Positions 62,859 to 64,000 of a stretch of DNA of 64,000 nt are shown one piece after another. Source of the stretch: Lachnospiraceae bacterium. GTDB taxonomy: Bacteria > Bacillota > Clostridia > Lachnospirales > Lachnospiraceae. Made by a program: the position numbers and the translations under genes. Where the stretch lies: positions 1-64,000 of the forward strand of contig CAADYR010000126.1 of the NCBI GenBank assembly GCA_900753305.1. Reading direction: 5' to 3'. Each line of letters opens with the position of its first letter. The first letter of the stretch is position 1. A model generated the notes under the pieces. That model saw only the letters and a program-made list of their open reading frames with translations. It made no database searches and was not told where the DNA came from.

Positions 62859-64000
62859 ATGAGCGGAATATTCGGAGTTATGTGCAATGCAGATGGGATG
62901 AAGAGTACGGAAAGGGATTTGCATAAACTGAAGAAATGGAATCATGCATATGGCACAGATGATGAACAGATCTGTCAGGGTGAATATTATGCGTTGGGAT
63001 GTTGTTATGAAGAAATATCACCGAGGATATGTAAATCTTTGATCATGAAACAACGACAATACCTGTCGGTTATAGATGCACTGGTATATAATCCGGAGAC
63101 ATTGGGAAGTTCGGAGTCTGAAAGGTCAGATGAGGAACTGATCATGGATCAGATATGTGATAAAGGATATAATACGCTTGCACAGATAAATGGAGATTTC
63201 AGTGGTGCTGTTTTGGATGAAAAGAAGCAGACATTAACGCTGTTTAGAGATCATTTAGGGGTTAGAACGCTATATTACTATGCAGATGACAGAATGACAG
63301 CATTTTCCACAGATATCAGAGGATTACTGGCATTGGAAGGCGTTGATGCGACAATTAACGAAGACTGGATATATCGTACTTGTGCCGGATATTATATGGA
63401 TGGGGTAGAGGCAACTGAGTATAAACATATTTTTTGTGTAAAACCTTCTTCTTACATAACATTTAGTTATAGTGGAAATAAATTATCCATAAAGCAGGAC
63501 AGATATTGGGATATAGGGCTGCATAAAAAACATTTGAACTCGTTTGAGGAGTATAAAAAGGAATTAAAAGAACTGGTAACAGATTCCGTTCGAAGAAGAC
63601 TGTTAGCTACACAACATAAGATAGGAGCAGAATTATCAGGGGGACTGGATTCCGGAGTGATAGATATTATCATAAACAGGCTGGACAGACAGTGTGAGTT
63701 TTATTCCTGGTCTGTAGATCCAAAAGAAGTGTCTTATGCAGAGGCGGATGAGAGATTGATCATTGAGGATATATGCAGACAGGAGAATATAGAGTGTCAT
63801 TACAGTAATCTGAATTCAGATTGGGGGAAAGAAGCTAATATCTACCATTATATGCAAAATCTTGGATTTGAATTGCAGGATGATGAGCCATTAGCATTTA
63901 AGTTTGTGTTACCACCGTATATTAATGCCATGACAATCAGTGAAACCGCCGGATACATGAGGCAAAATGGTGTGAAACTTATATTTACAGGTCATGGTGG
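62859..64000 (+). CDS. Asparagine-synthetase-like lasso cyclase (5' part; continues past window end)
   Basis: About 380 residues are visible without a stop. The N-terminus is MSGIFGV, again lacking Cys2 of true glutaminases; GDFSGAVLDEKKQTLTLFRD is the amidotransferase-like fold and SGGLDS at 260-265 the ATP-pyrophosphatase loop. TGHGG at the window edge is the second conserved loop. ATG 62859 follows CAGGAGGTGC. It should activate Glu27 of precursor 2 as AMP ester and close the ring. Whether it is also fused to a GT2 domain cannot be seen here. Confidence 0.9.
   Translation, partial: MSGIFGVMCNADGMKSTERDLHKLKKWNHAYGTDDEQICQGEYYALGCCYEEISPRICKSLIMKQRQYLSVIDALVYNPETLGSSESERSDEELIMDQICDKGYNTLAQINGDFSGAVLDEKKQTLTLFRDHLGVRTLYYYADDRMTAFSTDIRGLLALEGVDATINEDWIYRTCAGYYMDGVEATEYKHIFCVKPSSYITFSYSGNKLSIKQDRYWDIGLHKKHLNSFEEYKKELKELVTDSVRRRLLATQHKIGAELSGGLDSGVIDIIINRLDRQCEFYSWSVDPKEVSYAEADERLIIEDICRQENIECHYSNLNSDWGKEANIYHYMQNLGFELQDDEPLAFKFVLPPYINAMTISETAGYMRQNGVKLIFTGHG

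Noticed and set aside
49453..64000. Lanthipeptide or radical-SAM (sactipeptide) cluster
   Set aside because: No LanB/LanC/LanM-like or CxxxCxxC radical-SAM protein is present, and precursor 1 has no Cys. The RRE, B2 and asparagine-synthetase set points to lasso-type chemistry.
1..64000. Mobile elements or prophage
   Set aside because: No transposase, integrase, terminase or capsid-like frame and no terminal repeats were found on either strand.

Overview
The window looks like a chromosome segment of an anaerobic, low-to-moderate G+C Firmicute, most likely a gut Lachnospiraceae (Clostridium cluster XIVa). The pointers are a tryptophan T-box leader, a class I cyclic-di-GMP riboswitch, a two-gene SufCB system, AT-rich intergenic DNA with strong GGAGG ribosome sites, sortase-type anchoring, and a maltodextrin ABC/MalQ/LacI operon. 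No rRNA, tRNA, phage gene, insertion sequence or CRISPR array was seen.

Layout. 1-8.1 kb is housekeeping: the 3' end of a GH31 glycosidase, hisS, aspS, sufC-sufB, a MATE exporter and a nitroreductase. 8.1-15.2 kb is a complete tryptophan operon (T-box, then trpE, trpG, trpD, trpC, a fused trpF-trpB, and trpA), with an unexplained inverted-repeat region between the T-box terminator and trpE. 15.3-22.7 kb holds a UDP-glucose dehydrogenase and a maltodextrin uptake operon with paired LacI-type operators. A convergent membrane GGDEF-like gene with a degenerate signature follows.

23.7-42.8 kb is a surface-polysaccharide locus: Alg14/Alg13-like transferase halves, a fused Wzz/BY-kinase, five GT2 enzymes, two other capsule-type transferases, a Wzy-like polymerase, a Wzx-like flippase, a pyruvyl transferase, a VanZ-like protein, a CotH-kinase-like protein, a nucleotidyltransferase-like protein and a secreted GH5 enzyme. 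42.9-49.4 kb encodes a sortase-type coiled-coil surface protein and two tandem secreted transglutaminase-like proteins. The first of these sits behind a c-di-GMP riboswitch that appears wired as an OFF switch. The GH5 enzyme and both transglutaminase-like proteins share a repeated module of about 110 residues.

49.4 kb to the window end is a double lasso-peptide-type RiPP locus. It has two 50-51 residue precursor genes with paeninodin-like leaders, two asparagine-synthetase-like cyclases (the first fused to a GT2 glycosyltransferase, the second cut by the window edge), two RRE (PqqD-like) proteins, one transglutaminase-like leader peptidase, three HPr-kinase-like P-loop proteins, two ABC exporters and a two-component system. 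A 174-residue protein with a RiPP-like leader lies between the two halves. The working model is that precursors are recognised by the RRE proteins, trimmed by the peptidase, cyclised, possibly phosphorylated and glycosylated, and exported. The cyclase-GT2 fusion, the leader-headed 174-residue protein and the riboswitch-controlled protease/adhesin pair are the strongest candidates for undescribed biology.
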